DNA of 64,000 nt, taken from Collinsella sp944321445. GTDB taxonomy: Bacteria; Actinomycetota; Coriobacteriia; Coriobacteriales; Coriobacteriaceae. Shown in pieces: positions 1 to 8,284 of this stretch (position 1 is the first letter of the stretch; every line of letters begins with the position of its first letter). The stretch lies in NCBI RefSeq assembly GCF_030371825.1, contig NZ_JAUDDM010000002.1. One strand, written 5' to 3'. A program made the translations under genes and the position numbers. Below the pieces are notes generated by a model. It made no database searches and was not told the DNA's origin. It worked only from the letters and a program-made list of their open reading frames with translations.

Positions 1-144
1 GCGCCATATTTCTGCAGTCTACAAGTTGGAAAAACCTGCAATTGTAGGCAGTCCTGCTGCCACTGACGCACGATTACCGTCCCAGCACCATAGGAATGCG
101 CCCAGAATCACGCCAGCCGGCACCGATTTGCATCATGCTTACTC
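1..144. other. Left edge, no supported gene
   Basis: No convincing gene is seen. A minus-strand frame from a GTG at 123 to a stop at 19 could encode 34 residues with a hydrophobic first half, but it has no ribosome binding site. It may be a chance frame or a remnant. Confidence 0.4.
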
Positions 145-477
145 TCACTCGTAGCCGGCGTCGCGCATTGCGTGCTCGAAGTCCTCGGCAAAGCGCTTGT
201 CCACACCGAGCCTAATGTTGAGCACGCCCTCTCCTGCGCCCGAGGGAATCGCCTCCACGCAAGAGTGAGCTTCGTCGCCCGTTACCACAATGGTCAGGCT
301 TGTGTAGTCGCCGGTGCGCAGGAAGAACTTCTTGATCACGACGACGTAAAGCTCCACGTCGCCCAAGCTGTGTTCGAGCTTGCCCGCGACCTCGACCGAT
401 GCGCCAAGCTGCGTGATAGCGCGGCGAACAAGCGCCTTCGCATCCTCAAAAGCAAGATTTGCCTCAAGCTCAACCAT
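145..477 (-). CDS. Small conserved protein, resembles DUF6054
   Basis: A 110-residue acidic protein with no signal peptide or membrane segment. The layout (N-terminal helix, a charged strand-rich middle and a closing acidic helix ending in DAGYE) resembles the DUF6054 family of small proteins of unknown function. That match is by eye and is tentative. It lies just downstream of the 67-residue gene that ends at 487, with only nine bases between them, so the two are probably co-transcribed. No catalytic motif is visible and no function can be proposed. Confidence 0.6.
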   Translation of the reverse strand: MVELEANLAFEDAKALVRRAITQLGASVEVAGKLEHSLGDVELYVVVIKKFFLRTGDYTSLTIVVTGDEAHSCVEAIPSGAGEGVLNIRLGVDKRFAEDFEHAMRDAGYE

Positions 478-486
478 CGCGACCTC

Positions 487-690
487 CTAGCGTCCCCCCA
501 GCGTGCCCAGCACGCACACTAGAGCAACGACCACTGCTACGACAACCAGAAAGCACCCGCAGCCACATCCCCCGCTGTCCCGCGAGCCACCGCTATGGCG
601 CGAGAGCTCGTTCACGAGCATCTCGGTGATGGCGCCGTCGCCCATACCGACGCGCCCGTCACGGTTCCAATCGAGCGGATGATGCGACAC
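487..690 (-). CDS. Small membrane protein with a single EF-hand-like loop
   Basis: A 67-residue protein starting at a GTG preceded by an AGGAAGGGG-type ribosome binding site. Residues 7-18 read DWNRDGRVGMGD, with acidic or amide residues at calcium-loop positions 1, 3, 5 and 12, as in EF-hand or dockerin loops. A Gly/Cys-rich linker with the pattern CGCGC follows at about residues 42-46. A hydrophobic segment (about residues 47-64) closes the protein, giving a tail-anchored layout. Only one calcium-like loop is present, so it is not a full dockerin. It pairs with the gene ending at 145. Function unknown. Confidence 0.55.
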   Translation of the reverse strand: MSHHPLDWNRDGRVGMGDGAITEMLVNELSRHSGGSRDSGGCGCGCFLVVVAVVVALVCVLGTLGGR

Positions 691-879
691 GGTCTACCCC
701 TTCCTGCCTTAGGTCGAGTATATGCGCCTCGCGAGCCACACCGCTGGCAATACGCGAACGCAAGCATCGCGCGCCTCGACGGCGCTGTGTGATTTCCTAC
801 TCGAAGCATATGTGGCCCAGTCATAAACATATAGTGGGATGGTAGTACCTATAGCGTGCTCATTGCTCCGCACGATATC

Positions 880-912
880 TCGAACCTCAAACGGACAAAC
901 GGGCTATAATCT
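880..912 (+). promoter_or_regulatory. Promoter of the thiamine operon
   Basis: A perfect TATAAT -10 box lies at 905-910, about 20 bases before the riboswitch. No strong -35 box is found at the expected spacing (GAACCT at 882-887 is weak), so only the -10 is well supported. Confidence 0.55.
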
Positions 913-931
913 AACCCGACAATCGCATATC

Positions 932-1024
932 ACGGGGAGCTTGCAGGACACCACGGCAGGCTGAGAGGGGGCGCGTCCCGCCCCGACCCGACGAACCTGA
1001 TATGGGTAATGCCAGCGAAGGGAG
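932..1024 (+). promoter_or_regulatory. TPP riboswitch (THI element)
   Basis: The segment carries the conserved thiamine pyrophosphate aptamer landmarks in order: GGGGAGC at the 5' side, CTGAGAGGGG, a short variable stem, then CGAACCTGATATGGGTAATG and CCAGCGAAGGGAG. TPP binding normally lowers expression of thiamine genes. The 3' end of the aptamer (AGGGAG, 1019-1024) doubles as the ribosome binding site of thiC, which fits control of translation initiation by sequestration. No separate terminator hairpin lies between aptamer and gene. Confidence 0.95.
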
Positions 1025-1031
1025 TATGTAT

Positions 1032-2363
1032 ATGGATACATCTACCGAAAAGAATCTTGTCACACAGCTCGACTACGCGCGAGCGGGCATCATCACCGAT
1101 GCCATGCGCGCCGTCGCCAAGCGCGAGGGCCGCGACCCGGAGTTCATCCGCGCGGGCGTGGCCGCCGGGCGTATCGCCATTCCGGCGAACATCCGCCACC
1201 TGAAGATGGGGCTCGAGCCGCGTGGTGTGGGCGCCGGGCTTTCCACCAAGGTGAATGTCAACCTGGGCATCTCGGGCGACGTTGCCAATGCCGACGTGGA
1301 GTGGGAGAAGGTGGCAACCGCGGAAAGGTTCGGCGCGGACGCCATCATGGACCTCTCCAATTCCGGCAAGACGCGCTTCTTCCGCCAGGAGCTCGTGCAG
1401 AAGACCCCGCTCATGGTGGGCACCGTGCCCATGTACGACGCCATCGGCTACATGGAAAAGCCGCTCGTCGAGCTCACGGTCGACGACCTGCTCGAGGTCA
1501 CGCGCGCGCATGCCGAGGACGGCGTGGACTTCCTCACCATTCACTGCGGCATCAACAAGTCGGTCATCAAGACGTTCAAGGAGACCGGCCGCCTCATGAA
1601 CATCGTGAGCCGCGGCGGGTCGCTGCTGTTCGGCTGGATGGAGGTCACCGGCAACGAGAATCCCTTCTATGAGTACTACGACGAGATCCTGAAGATCTGC
1701 CACGAGTACGATGTGACCATCTCGCTGGGCGATTCGTGCCGCCCAGGATGCCTCTACGACGCGAACGATGCCACCGAGACCGCCGAGATGATCGAGCTCG
1801 GCAAGCTCACGAAGCGCGCGTGGGACGCCGGCGTGCAAGTGATGATCGAGGGCCCCGGCCACATGGCCATCAACGAGATCGCCGCCAACGTCGAGCTGCA
1901 AAAGCGCCTGTGCCACGGCGCGCCCTACTACGTGCTGGGACCGCTCGTCACCGACATCGGCGTGGGCTATGACCACATCACCGCGGCCATCGGCGGCGCT
2001 ATCAGCGCGAGCGCGGGCGCGGACTTCCTGTGCTACGTGACGCCGGCCGAGCACCTGTGCCTGCCGGACGCCAAGGACGTGCTGGATGGCCTCATCGCCA
2101 CGAAGATCGCCGCGCACGCAGCCGACATCGCCAAGGGCGTGCCCGGTGCGCGCGATGTGGATGACCGCATGGGTGACGCGCGTCGCCGCCTTGCGTGGGA
2201 CGAGATGTGGCAGTACGCGCTCGATCCGGTGACGTCCAAGGCACGCTATGAGGCCTCCCCCGCAAGCACCGAGGGCACCTGCACCATGTGCGGCAAGATG
2301 TGTGCGGTGCGCACGGTCAACAAGGTGTTCGAGGGCACGACGATCGACCTCGACGCGCGGTAG
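1032..2363 (+). CDS. thiC: Phosphomethylpyrimidine synthase ThiC
   Basis: Radical-SAM enzyme that rearranges aminoimidazole ribotide to HMP phosphate, the pyrimidine half of thiamine, in the cytoplasm. The 443-residue protein is of the short form without the N-terminal extension of proteobacterial ThiC. The typical core motifs IPANIRH, GVGAGLSTKVNVN and RPGCLYDAND are present, and the C-terminal cluster ligands are C417, C420 and C424. The start at 1032 was chosen because GGAG at 1021-1024 is seven bases upstream; the in-frame ATG at 1002 lies inside the riboswitch and the one at 1026 is too close to the GGAG. It leads the thiC-thiM-thiE-thiD series under the TPP riboswitch. Confidence 0.97.
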   Translation: MDTSTEKNLVTQLDYARAGIITDAMRAVAKREGRDPEFIRAGVAAGRIAIPANIRHLKMGLEPRGVGAGLSTKVNVNLGISGDVANADVEWEKVATAERFGADAIMDLSNSGKTRFFRQELVQKTPLMVGTVPMYDAIGYMEKPLVELTVDDLLEVTRAHAEDGVDFLTIHCGINKSVIKTFKETGRLMNIVSRGGSLLFGWMEVTGNENPFYEYYDEILKICHEYDVTISLGDSCRPGCLYDANDATETAEMIELGKLTKRAWDAGVQVMIEGPGHMAINEIAANVELQKRLCHGAPYYVLGPLVTDIGVGYDHITAAIGGAISASAGADFLCYVTPAEHLCLPDAKDVLDGLIATKIAAHAADIAKGVPGARDVDDRMGDARRRLAWDEMWQYALDPVTSKARYEASPASTEGTCTMCGKMCAVRTVNKVFEGTTIDLDAR

Positions 2364-2378
2364 GTCGCTCGAGCGAGG

Positions 2379-2456
2379 GCGCCGGGATATCATCCCGTGC
2401 TCAAACAGTCCTCGGCCTTCGGCCTGCGGAACTGCGCCGGGACGATATCCCGGCGC
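2379..2456. repeat. Long hairpin between thiC and thiM
   Basis: GCGCCGGGATATC at 2379-2391 pairs perfectly with 2444-2456. Pairing continues inward to 2397/2438 with one A-C mismatch. Nested inside are CAGTCC/GGAACTG and a GGCC-TTC-GGCC tip. This makes a 78-nt nearly continuous hairpin. It has no T tract. It could be a processing or stability element in the operon, or a palindromic intergenic repeat. Confidence 0.7.
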
Positions 2457-2614
2457 CCCGCATGGCAGCCACCTTGTGGCGCGACGAGGTCGATCGGCGT
2501 GGCGCGACATTCGCTGACGCGATGCGGTAGCTGGCATCTTATTTGGAGCGGTTTGCCTATAGGTGGGGCGAGCTGCTTGAGACGGAAACTCATGTTTTGG
2601 AAGGATGACTTCTT

Positions 2615-3448
2615 ATGGATAGCAAGGTTTTGGGTTTGGCGCTGGATAACGTTCGCTCGCAGGTGCCGCTGGTGCATTGCATCACCAACTATGTGACGGT
2701 GAACGACTGCGCGAATGCGCTGTTGGCGTGCGGCGGGTCGCCTATCATGAGCGATGAGCCGGAGGATGTGGCCGACATCACGTCGATCTGCGGCGGCTTG
2801 GTGCTGAACATCGGCACGCTGAACAAGCGCTCTATCGAGGGTATGCATGTGGCAGGCGCTCGTGCCGGCGAGCTTGGGCACGCCATCGTGCTCGACCCGG
2901 TGGGCGCCGGCGCTTCCGCCCTGCGCAGCAAGACGGCCGCCGGCCTCATCGACACGCTGCCCATCACCGTGGTGCGCGGCAACATGAGCGAGGTCAAGAC
3001 CATTGCCGGCACCGCTGCCGCCACCCGTGGCGTCGACGTCAACCCCGATGACGCGGTGACCGAGGACAACCTCGCCGCGAGCGCCTCCTTCGCCCGCGAG
3101 CTCGCCGCCAAGCTCGGCTGCGTCGTGGCCATCACCGGTGCCATCGACATCGTCGCTTCGGGCGACCGTGCCGTCGCCATCCGCAACGGTGTCGCCACCA
3201 TGGGCAAGATTACCGGCACGGGTTGCATGCTCACCTGCGTGGTGGCCGCCTATGCCGTAGCGAACCCCGACGATGTCTTCGGTGCCACCGTGGCCGCCAT
3301 CGCCGGGCATGGCTTGGCCGGCGAGGTCGCCGCGGCGCGCATGACGCCTGCCGACGGCAATGGCAGCTTCCGCACCTACCTGCTCGATGCCATCTGCAAC
3401 ATGACCGCCGAGCAGCTCATGGCCGGCGCCAAGATCGAGGAGCTGTAA
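2615..3448 (+). CDS. thiM: Hydroxyethylthiazole kinase ThiM
   Basis: Salvage kinase that phosphorylates 4-methyl-5-(2-hydroxyethyl)thiazole with ATP. The 277-residue sequence has the ribokinase-like ThiM signatures: VHCITNYVTVNDCANALLA near the N-terminus, the GGSP..MSDEPEDV stretch, LDPVGAGAS, and the anion-hole motif ITGTGCML at about residues 198-205 with the reactive cysteine. An AGGATG-type ribosome binding site precedes the ATG. Its stop overlaps the thiE start (TAATG). With no thiazole synthase genes in this operon, it suggests that the thiazole half comes from salvage or from genes elsewhere. Confidence 0.97.
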   Translation: MDSKVLGLALDNVRSQVPLVHCITNYVTVNDCANALLACGGSPIMSDEPEDVADITSICGGLVLNIGTLNKRSIEGMHVAGARAGELGHAIVLDPVGAGASALRSKTAAGLIDTLPITVVRGNMSEVKTIAGTAAATRGVDVNPDDAVTEDNLAASASFARELAAKLGCVVAITGAIDIVASGDRAVAIRNGVATMGKITGTGCMLTCVVAAYAVANPDDVFGATVAAIAGHGLAGEVAAARMTPADGNGSFRTYLLDAICNMTAEQLMAGAKIEEL

Positions 3449-4131
3449 TGGGTGCCGCTGCGGGCGGCCCCGCGCAGCGCGGCGCCTTCTCGCCCGCGGA
3501 CATTCGTCACGCGCTTTTGCTCTACGGCGTAACCGATTCCGCTTGGCTTCATGGTCGCACGCTTGCCGACTGCGTGCGCCAGGCCATCGCCGGCGGCACC
3601 ACCTTCATCCAACTGCGCGAGAAGCACATGACCACCGATGAACTCGTTGCCGAAGCGGCCACGATTCTGCCCGTCTGCCGTACGGCGGGCGTGCCGTTCC
3701 TCATCGATGACGACGTGGAGGCAGCCCTGCGCTCGGGCGCCGACGGCGTGCACGTGGGCCAGTCCGATACCGCATGCGCCGAAGCGCGGCGTGTCTTGGG
3801 GCCCGATGCCATCATCGGCGTCTCGGCCCAAACCGTGGATCAGGCGCTTGCCGCCCAGGCTGCCGGTGCCGACTACCTGGGCGTGGGAGCACTCATCCCT
3901 ACGCCCACCAAACCCGATGCCGTCGACGTCACAAAGGAGGAGCTCGCCCGCATCTGTGCGGCCGTTGACATCCCCGTCGTGGGCATCGGCGGTCTGCATA
4001 TGAACACGCTCGACGTCCTTACGGGCACGGGCGTCGCCGGCGCGGCCGTGGTCTCGGCGATCTTTGCTGCCGATGACATCGAAGCCGCCGCTCGCGAGCT
4101 CGCCTCCGCCCTCCGCGACATGAACCTGTAG
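3448..4131 (+). CDS. thiE: Thiamine-phosphate synthase ThiE
   Basis: Joins HMP pyrophosphate and thiazole phosphate to give thiamine phosphate. The 227-residue TIM-barrel protein shows QLREK (55-59), the FLIDDDV strand, HVGQSD (102-107), GVGALIPTPTK and PVVGIGG, all typical of ThiE. The start at 3448 overlaps the thiM stop by one base and has GAGGAG just upstream, indicating translational coupling. A longer frame exists upstream inside thiM but adds no homologous sequence. Confidence 0.96.
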   Translation: MGAAAGGPAQRGAFSPADIRHALLLYGVTDSAWLHGRTLADCVRQAIAGGTTFIQLREKHMTTDELVAEAATILPVCRTAGVPFLIDDDVEAALRSGADGVHVGQSDTACAEARRVLGPDAIIGVSAQTVDQALAAQAAGADYLGVGALIPTPTKPDAVDVTKEELARICAAVDIPVVGIGGLHMNTLDVLTGTGVAGAAVVSAIFAADDIEAAARELASALRDMNL

Positions 4132-4142
4132 CAGCGACGCAC

Positions 4143-4173
4143 GACGCACTTCTCCCCTGTGGAGAAGTGCGTC
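4143..4173. repeat. Hairpin between thiE and thiD
   Basis: GACGCACTTCTCC (4143-4155) pairs perfectly with 4161-4173 across a five-base CCTGT loop. There is no T tract, and the hairpin ends 18 bases before the thiD ATG. It may stabilise upstream mRNA or weakly attenuate thiD; it may equally be a member of the variable-arm hairpin group, though it lacks their loop sequence. Confidence 0.7.
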
Positions 4174-4191
4174 AGACTGAAAGGAGTTGCC

Positions 4192-5010
4192 ATGAAGACG
4201 TTTAGCGTTCCCGCGGTGCTCTCTATCGCCGGCTCCGACTCGAGCGGCGGGGCGGGCATCCAGGCAGACATCAAAACCATCGCCGCCAACGGACTGTTTG
4301 CCGAGACGGCAATCACCGCGCTCACCGCGCAAAACACCACGGGCGTGCGCGACGTGCTGGAGGCGACGCCCGAATTCGTGGCCGAGCAGATCGATGCCGT
4401 GTTCGAGGACATCCCACCTGCCGCTGTGAAAATCGGAATGGTGTCGTCTGCCGCCATCATCGAGGCCATCGCCGAGCGCCTTGTGCACTGGAACGCAGAG
4501 AACATCGTGGTCGACCCCGTCATGGTGGCAACCTCGGGCGCCCGCCTCATCAGCGATGACGCAAGCACCGCCCTGACCGGCCTCCTGCTGCCCCTCGCGC
4601 GCGTCATCACGCCGAACATTCCCGAGGCAGAAGCCCTTACGGGTGCGCGCATCAACTCCGAGCAGGCGCAGGAAGCCGCCGCACGCGACCTCACCGCGCG
4701 CTATGGCTGTGCGACCCTCGTGAAAGGCGGCCACGGCATCGCGGATGCCAACGACGTGCTCGCTGAGCGCGACGGCGACACGGGTCCCATCCGCATCGCG
4801 TGGTTTCGCCACGAGCGCATCGACACCGCGAACACCCACGGCACAGGATGCACCCTCTCCTCAGCCATCGCCTGTGGGCTCGCGCGCGGCCTTACCGTGC
4901 CCGACGCCGTCGACGCCGCCAAGGCCTACCTCACGGGAGCCCTCGCCGCCGGCCTCGACTTGGGCCACGGCTCCGGCCCCGTCGACCACATGTGGGCACA
5001 TCGCGCCTAG
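4192..5010 (+). CDS. thiD: HMP/HMP-P kinase ThiD
   Basis: Phosphorylates hydroxymethylpyrimidine twice to give HMP pyrophosphate for ThiE. The 272-residue ribokinase-fold protein begins with LSIAGSDSSGGAGIQAD (residues 10-26), contains the internal PPAAVKIGM and VVDPVMVATSGA motifs, and ends with the anion-hole signature HGTGCTLSSAIA. The start at 4192 has AAGGAG seven bases upstream; the in-frame ATG at 4159 lies in the preceding hairpin loop. It is the last gene of the thiamine series. Confidence 0.96.
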   Translation: MKTFSVPAVLSIAGSDSSGGAGIQADIKTIAANGLFAETAITALTAQNTTGVRDVLEATPEFVAEQIDAVFEDIPPAAVKIGMVSSAAIIEAIAERLVHWNAENIVVDPVMVATSGARLISDDASTALTGLLLPLARVITPNIPEAEALTGARINSEQAQEAAARDLTARYGCATLVKGGHGIADANDVLAERDGDTGPIRIAWFRHERIDTANTHGTGCTLSSAIACGLARGLTVPDAVDAAKAYLTGALAAGLDLGHGSGPVDHMWAHRA

Positions 5011-5056
5011 CGCCTAGCAAAGCCCCCGCCGCGCTCTCCAACAAAACATGTTAAAG

Positions 5057-5094
5057 CCGACGGCTAGCGCCCATAATAGGCAACTAGCCGTCGG
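5057..5094. terminator. Bidirectional terminator hairpin
   Basis: CCGACGGCTAG (5057-5067) pairs with CTAGCCGTCGG (5084-5094) around a 16-base loop. It sits between the converging thiD and pentapeptide-repeat genes, so it can serve both strands. No long T run follows. Confidence 0.65.
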
Positions 5095-5135
5095 AACGGG
5101 CACGCCCTGTTAACCGCAGCGCACCAACGCGCCGC

Positions 5136-5798
5136 CTACTCTTCCACGATCACGCCCAGAAGTTCGGCCAGCGTCACCGCTTGCTCGGCGCTCACCTTCG
5201 CGCCGCGCAGCTCGCGGTAGTCGGCAGAAAGCACCGGGGCAACAAATGCGCACGTTGACACATCGATGCCGGAAAGCGGCGTGCCGAACACATCGATGCG
5301 CGTGAGGTCGCACCCGTCGAACACCACTCGCTTCAGCCGAGCGCGCTGCAACGCCGCCTCCGCAAATCGCGTATCGCACGCGAAGAGCTGGTCGATGGAG
5401 GTCTCCGACACGTTGGCATAGCTCAAATCGCACGATGACAGCGCCACGCTCGCAAGCCGCGCCTGCACAAGGCTCAGCCCGGGCGCCGAGCAGTCCTGGA
5501 AGTCCACGCGGTTCAGCCATGCACGATCCATGATGCAGCGCACGAATCGGCACCCGCGAAAGCGCACGTCGCGAAAGGTGCAGCCGCTGAAGTCCACCCC
5601 GTCGAACGTGCAGGATCGAAACAGCACCGTGTCGAACGTCGTCTCGCCCGCATCCTCGTAGGCCAGCTCCAGCCTCGAAAACGCGGTGTTCGTCACCAGC
5701 CCGTCGCCCTCGGCAAAGGCGTCGAGCAGCGAATCCTCATCCATATGCGCGCCCAGAGTGTCGGACACCTGGGCAAACGTCTTGGCCTTCCGCACCAT
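5136..5798 (-). CDS. Pentapeptide-repeat-like protein
   Basis: A 220-residue protein whose centre, from about residue 50 to 190, consists of five-residue periodic runs of the A/C-x-F/L-x-x type (CTFDGVDFSGCTFRDVRFRG and similar), predicting a right-handed quadrilateral beta-helix. The repeats are degenerate. The ATG at 5798 overlaps the TAA of the upstream gene (TAATG), so the two are translationally coupled; an earlier in-frame ATG at 5816 lies inside that gene. Pentapeptide proteins often bind other proteins or mimic DNA, but nothing here fixes a target. Confidence 0.8.
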   Translation of the reverse strand: MVRKAKTFAQVSDTLGAHMDEDSLLDAFAEGDGLVTNTAFSRLELAYEDAGETTFDTVLFRSCTFDGVDFSGCTFRDVRFRGCRFVRCIMDRAWLNRVDFQDCSAPGLSLVQARLASVALSSCDLSYANVSETSIDQLFACDTRFAEAALQRARLKRVVFDGCDLTRIDVFGTPLSGIDVSTCAFVAPVLSADYRELRGAKVSAEQAVTLAELLGVIVEE

Positions 5799-6715
5799 TA
5801 CAGGTACTTCCGCCAATCGTCCTCTTCCTCATCCTCTTCCTGCACGGCCGCAGCCTCAGCCGCCTTGGCGGCAGCGCGGGCAGCCTGCGCGTCGGCGAAG
5901 GACTGGTCATTTGCATCGGGGAACGTTGCGAGCGCATGCTCGAAGCGCGGGAAGTTATCGTCGTAGCGCGTCTCGGGAACGGCGAACACCACCTGCTCGA
6001 CGCCGTGCGTCCCGGCAGCAAGCTCCGCGCGGAACATCTCCGCCACCTCGCTCGCATCCCAGCCGAAAACGCCGCAGCCGTAAGCGCCCAGCACGACTTT
6101 CTTGATGCCGCGCGCATCGAGGATGTCGAGCACGAAGCGGATGCGGTCGCGCATGGCGTCGGTCAGCAGATTGTCGGCCACCTTGTACTCGGAGCGGGCG
6201 CGGCGCGCGTTGGGTGCGGCGACCACGATCACATCGGCATACGCGTGCACCTTGCCGCGGCCGAAGCGCACCGCCGGCACCAGCAGGCCGCGGTTGCGGT
6301 ACAGCTCGCAGTTGAGGTTGCGGCGGCGGTTCTCGGCGTACCAGTCGCCGAAGCGCTCGAGCACGTTGGCGAGGAACGACTCGCGGCACAACGACTGCTC
6401 CTGGCCCGCCGCGCCGCGCGCATAGCCGCCCGCAGGGTTCACGAACGACGCGAAGTCGAGCACCGCCAGGTCGCAGAACGACGCACGGCCGCGGCCGCGC
6501 TCCAAGATAACGGAGGTCGCATCCTGCGCCACGACCTCGACGGTGGGCACGCAGCCCACGAAGCCCTCCGGATGTGCGGGAGCCCCGTCATAGCGCACGG
6601 TCGCCTCGGCTGCCTGGTCGATCTCGCGCCCGTAGCGCGCGGCCATCTGCTCCATGTGCTTCTTGGCCGCCTCTGCGCGCGCCTGCTTGCGAGGGTTCAC
6701 GTTTCGCTCCGCCAT
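5798..6715 (-). CDS. TIGR02452 / bacterial PARG-like macrodomain protein
   Basis: A 305-residue protein of the TIGR02452 (DUF2263) family, related to bacterial poly(ADP-ribose) glycohydrolases. Residues 93-107 read NPAGGYARGAAGQEQ, close to the GGG-x(6-8)-QEE catalytic signature of that fold, with Q105-E106 as the likely catalytic pair. Further family landmarks are the SLCRESFL stretch, the VVAAPNAR strand and VLGAYGCGVFGW. The C-terminus is an Ala-rich helix followed by an acidic run. GGAG lies seven bases before the ATG at 6715. It is likely to remove ADP-ribose, but the substrate is unknown. It is coupled to the pentapeptide gene. Confidence 0.85.
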   Translation of the reverse strand: MAERNVNPRKQARAEAAKKHMEQMAARYGREIDQAAEATVRYDGAPAHPEGFVGCVPTVEVVAQDATSVILERGRGRASFCDLAVLDFASFVNPAGGYARGAAGQEQSLCRESFLANVLERFGDWYAENRRRNLNCELYRNRGLLVPAVRFGRGKVHAYADVIVVAAPNARRARSEYKVADNLLTDAMRDRIRFVLDILDARGIKKVVLGAYGCGVFGWDASEVAEMFRAELAAGTHGVEQVVFAVPETRYDDNFPRFEHALATFPDANDQSFADAQAARAAAKAAEAAAVQEEDEEEDDWRKYL

Positions 6716-7020
6716 GTCGAATCTCCTTACCGACTGCCGTATCGGCCGTTTTGCTACCTGCGCACCATGATAGGCCAACCGCCCGCGTGCGCCCGTCCCG
6801 TTGCCGCGAATGGTCGCCACGGCAAGCCGGAAAGCGACGCCGCAGACGGCGCGCGCCGCCCGCGGACACCACCGCACCGGTCCTTCATTTCGCGTCAAAA
6901 CGGCCTCACTCGGTGATATGACCGTGAGGACCGGCCATCCGTGTCTATCTGCGAATGAAAGTCCGGTATCATGTCGTAGATTCTGAACATCTCGTCCGCA
7001 AACGGTGGTACCTCCTGCCC

Positions 7021-8274
7021 ATGGATTTCGTGATTCCATACATCTGCGTGGCTGCAGCCGCTTTCATCACCACGTTTGCGTGCGTCCCCCTTGCCAAGCG
7101 CATCGCCATCCTCGTGGACGCCGTCGACTACCCCTCGAAGCGTCGCATCAACAAAAAGCCGATTCCCCGCCTGGGCGGACTCGCCGTGTTCGCGGGCCTC
7201 ATCGTCGCTTTCATCGTGCAGCTTCTGGGAACGTGGTATCTGGGCTGGCCGCCCGTGCTCATCCCCCACCCCAGCATGGCCATCAACTACCCGCTGCTGG
7301 GCGTTTCGTTTTTACTCATCGTCATCACTGGCGCAATGGACGATATCATCCAGCTGAGCCCCAAGGCCAAGCTGGCCGGCCAGGTCCTGGCCGCGCTGTG
7401 CGCCGTGATGAGCGGCGTGGCCATCCACGCCATCGTCGACCCCTTCGAGGGCGACTACATCCAGTTCGGTTGGATCGCCTACCCCATCACGGTGCTCTAC
7501 CTGGTGGCCTACACGAACATCATCAACCTCATCGATGGCCTGGACGGCCTGGCCGCGGGCATCTCGGCCATCGCCTCGGTCTCGATGTTCTCGTTCGCCG
7601 TGCTAGCCGGACGCGTGGACGCGGCGGCGCTCGCCATCGCGCTCGCCGGCTCGTGCCTGGCCTTCCTGCGCTATAACTTCCACCCCGCGAGCATCTTTCT
7701 GGGCGACTCCGGATCGCTTCTGCTGGGCTTCGCGCTGGGCACCATCTCGCTGCTCAACGTGTCGCGCACCGCGGCGCTCACCTCGCTCATCATCCCGCTC
7801 ATCGTGGCCGGCGTGCCCATCATCGACACGCTGTCGGCCATCGTCCGCCGCACGCGCGCCCATGTGAGCATCGGCCAGGCGGACAAGGGCCACATCCACC
7901 ACCGCCTCATCGAGGAGGGCTACGACCAGCGCCAGGCTGTGCTGCTCATCTATCTGTGGTGCATCCTGCTGTCCATCGGTGCCGCGACCATTAACCAGGT
8001 GGGCATCGAGGCGCGCATCGTGATCTTCCTCGTGCTGCTGGCGTGCTCGGCGGCCTTCGCCATGCGCCTGCACCTGTTTGAGCCCGTGCTGCGCCACCAC
8101 TACAATCCCAAGACGCACAAGGACGAGATCGTCACGCCCGACGACCCGGCCTTCGCGCAGGAGGAACAGGCGCAGCGCCAGCACCGCCGTGAGCTTCACG
8201 AGAAGCATCGCGAGCAGATCGACCACGCACTTCACCGCACCGCCCGTCGCGGCGGCGACCGCAAGGACCAATAA
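7021..8274 (+). CDS. Undecaprenyl-phosphate GlcNAc-1-phosphate transferase (WecA/TagO type)
   Basis: Integral membrane enzyme that starts a lipid-linked polysaccharide by moving a HexNAc-1-phosphate onto undecaprenyl phosphate. The 417 residues hold about eleven hydrophobic segments with the MraY/WecA-family motifs on the cytosolic side: GAMDDIIQLSPKAK, NLIDGLDGLAAG, FLGDSGSLLLGF and GHIHHRL. A charged His/Arg-rich tail of about 50 residues follows the last segment. The ATG at 7021 places the first membrane segment immediately after the start; the in-frame ATG at 6955 has no ribosome binding site. trpS follows after ten bases. Confidence 0.9.
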   Translation: MDFVIPYICVAAAAFITTFACVPLAKRIAILVDAVDYPSKRRINKKPIPRLGGLAVFAGLIVAFIVQLLGTWYLGWPPVLIPHPSMAINYPLLGVSFLLIVITGAMDDIIQLSPKAKLAGQVLAALCAVMSGVAIHAIVDPFEGDYIQFGWIAYPITVLYLVAYTNIINLIDGLDGLAAGISAIASVSMFSFAVLAGRVDAAALAIALAGSCLAFLRYNFHPASIFLGDSGSLLLGFALGTISLLNVSRTAALTSLIIPLIVAGVPIIDTLSAIVRRTRAHVSIGQADKGHIHHRLIEEGYDQRQAVLLIYLWCILLSIGAATINQVGIEARIVIFLVLLACSAAFAMRLHLFEPVLRHHYNPKTHKDEIVTPDDPAFAQEEQAQRQHRRELHEKHREQIDHALHRTARRGGDRKDQ

Positions 8275-8284
8275 GGAGACGACT

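Noticed and set aside
19..123. 34-residue minus-strand frame at the left edge
   Set aside because: No ribosome site and only a hydrophobic half; too little to support a gene.
1002..1034. In-frame ATG at 1002 as thiC start
   Set aside because: It lies within the conserved TPP aptamer (GGGTAATGCC region) and has no ribosome site; 1032 has a proper GGAG spacing.
930..2537. 535-residue open frame on the minus strand across thiC
   Set aside because: GC-rich third-position shadow of thiC: His/Arg/Val-rich composition, no motifs, no ribosome site. The same applies to other long opposite-strand frames, e.g. 3376-4839, 5936-6916, 8132-9214, 25277-26545 and 46912-48465.
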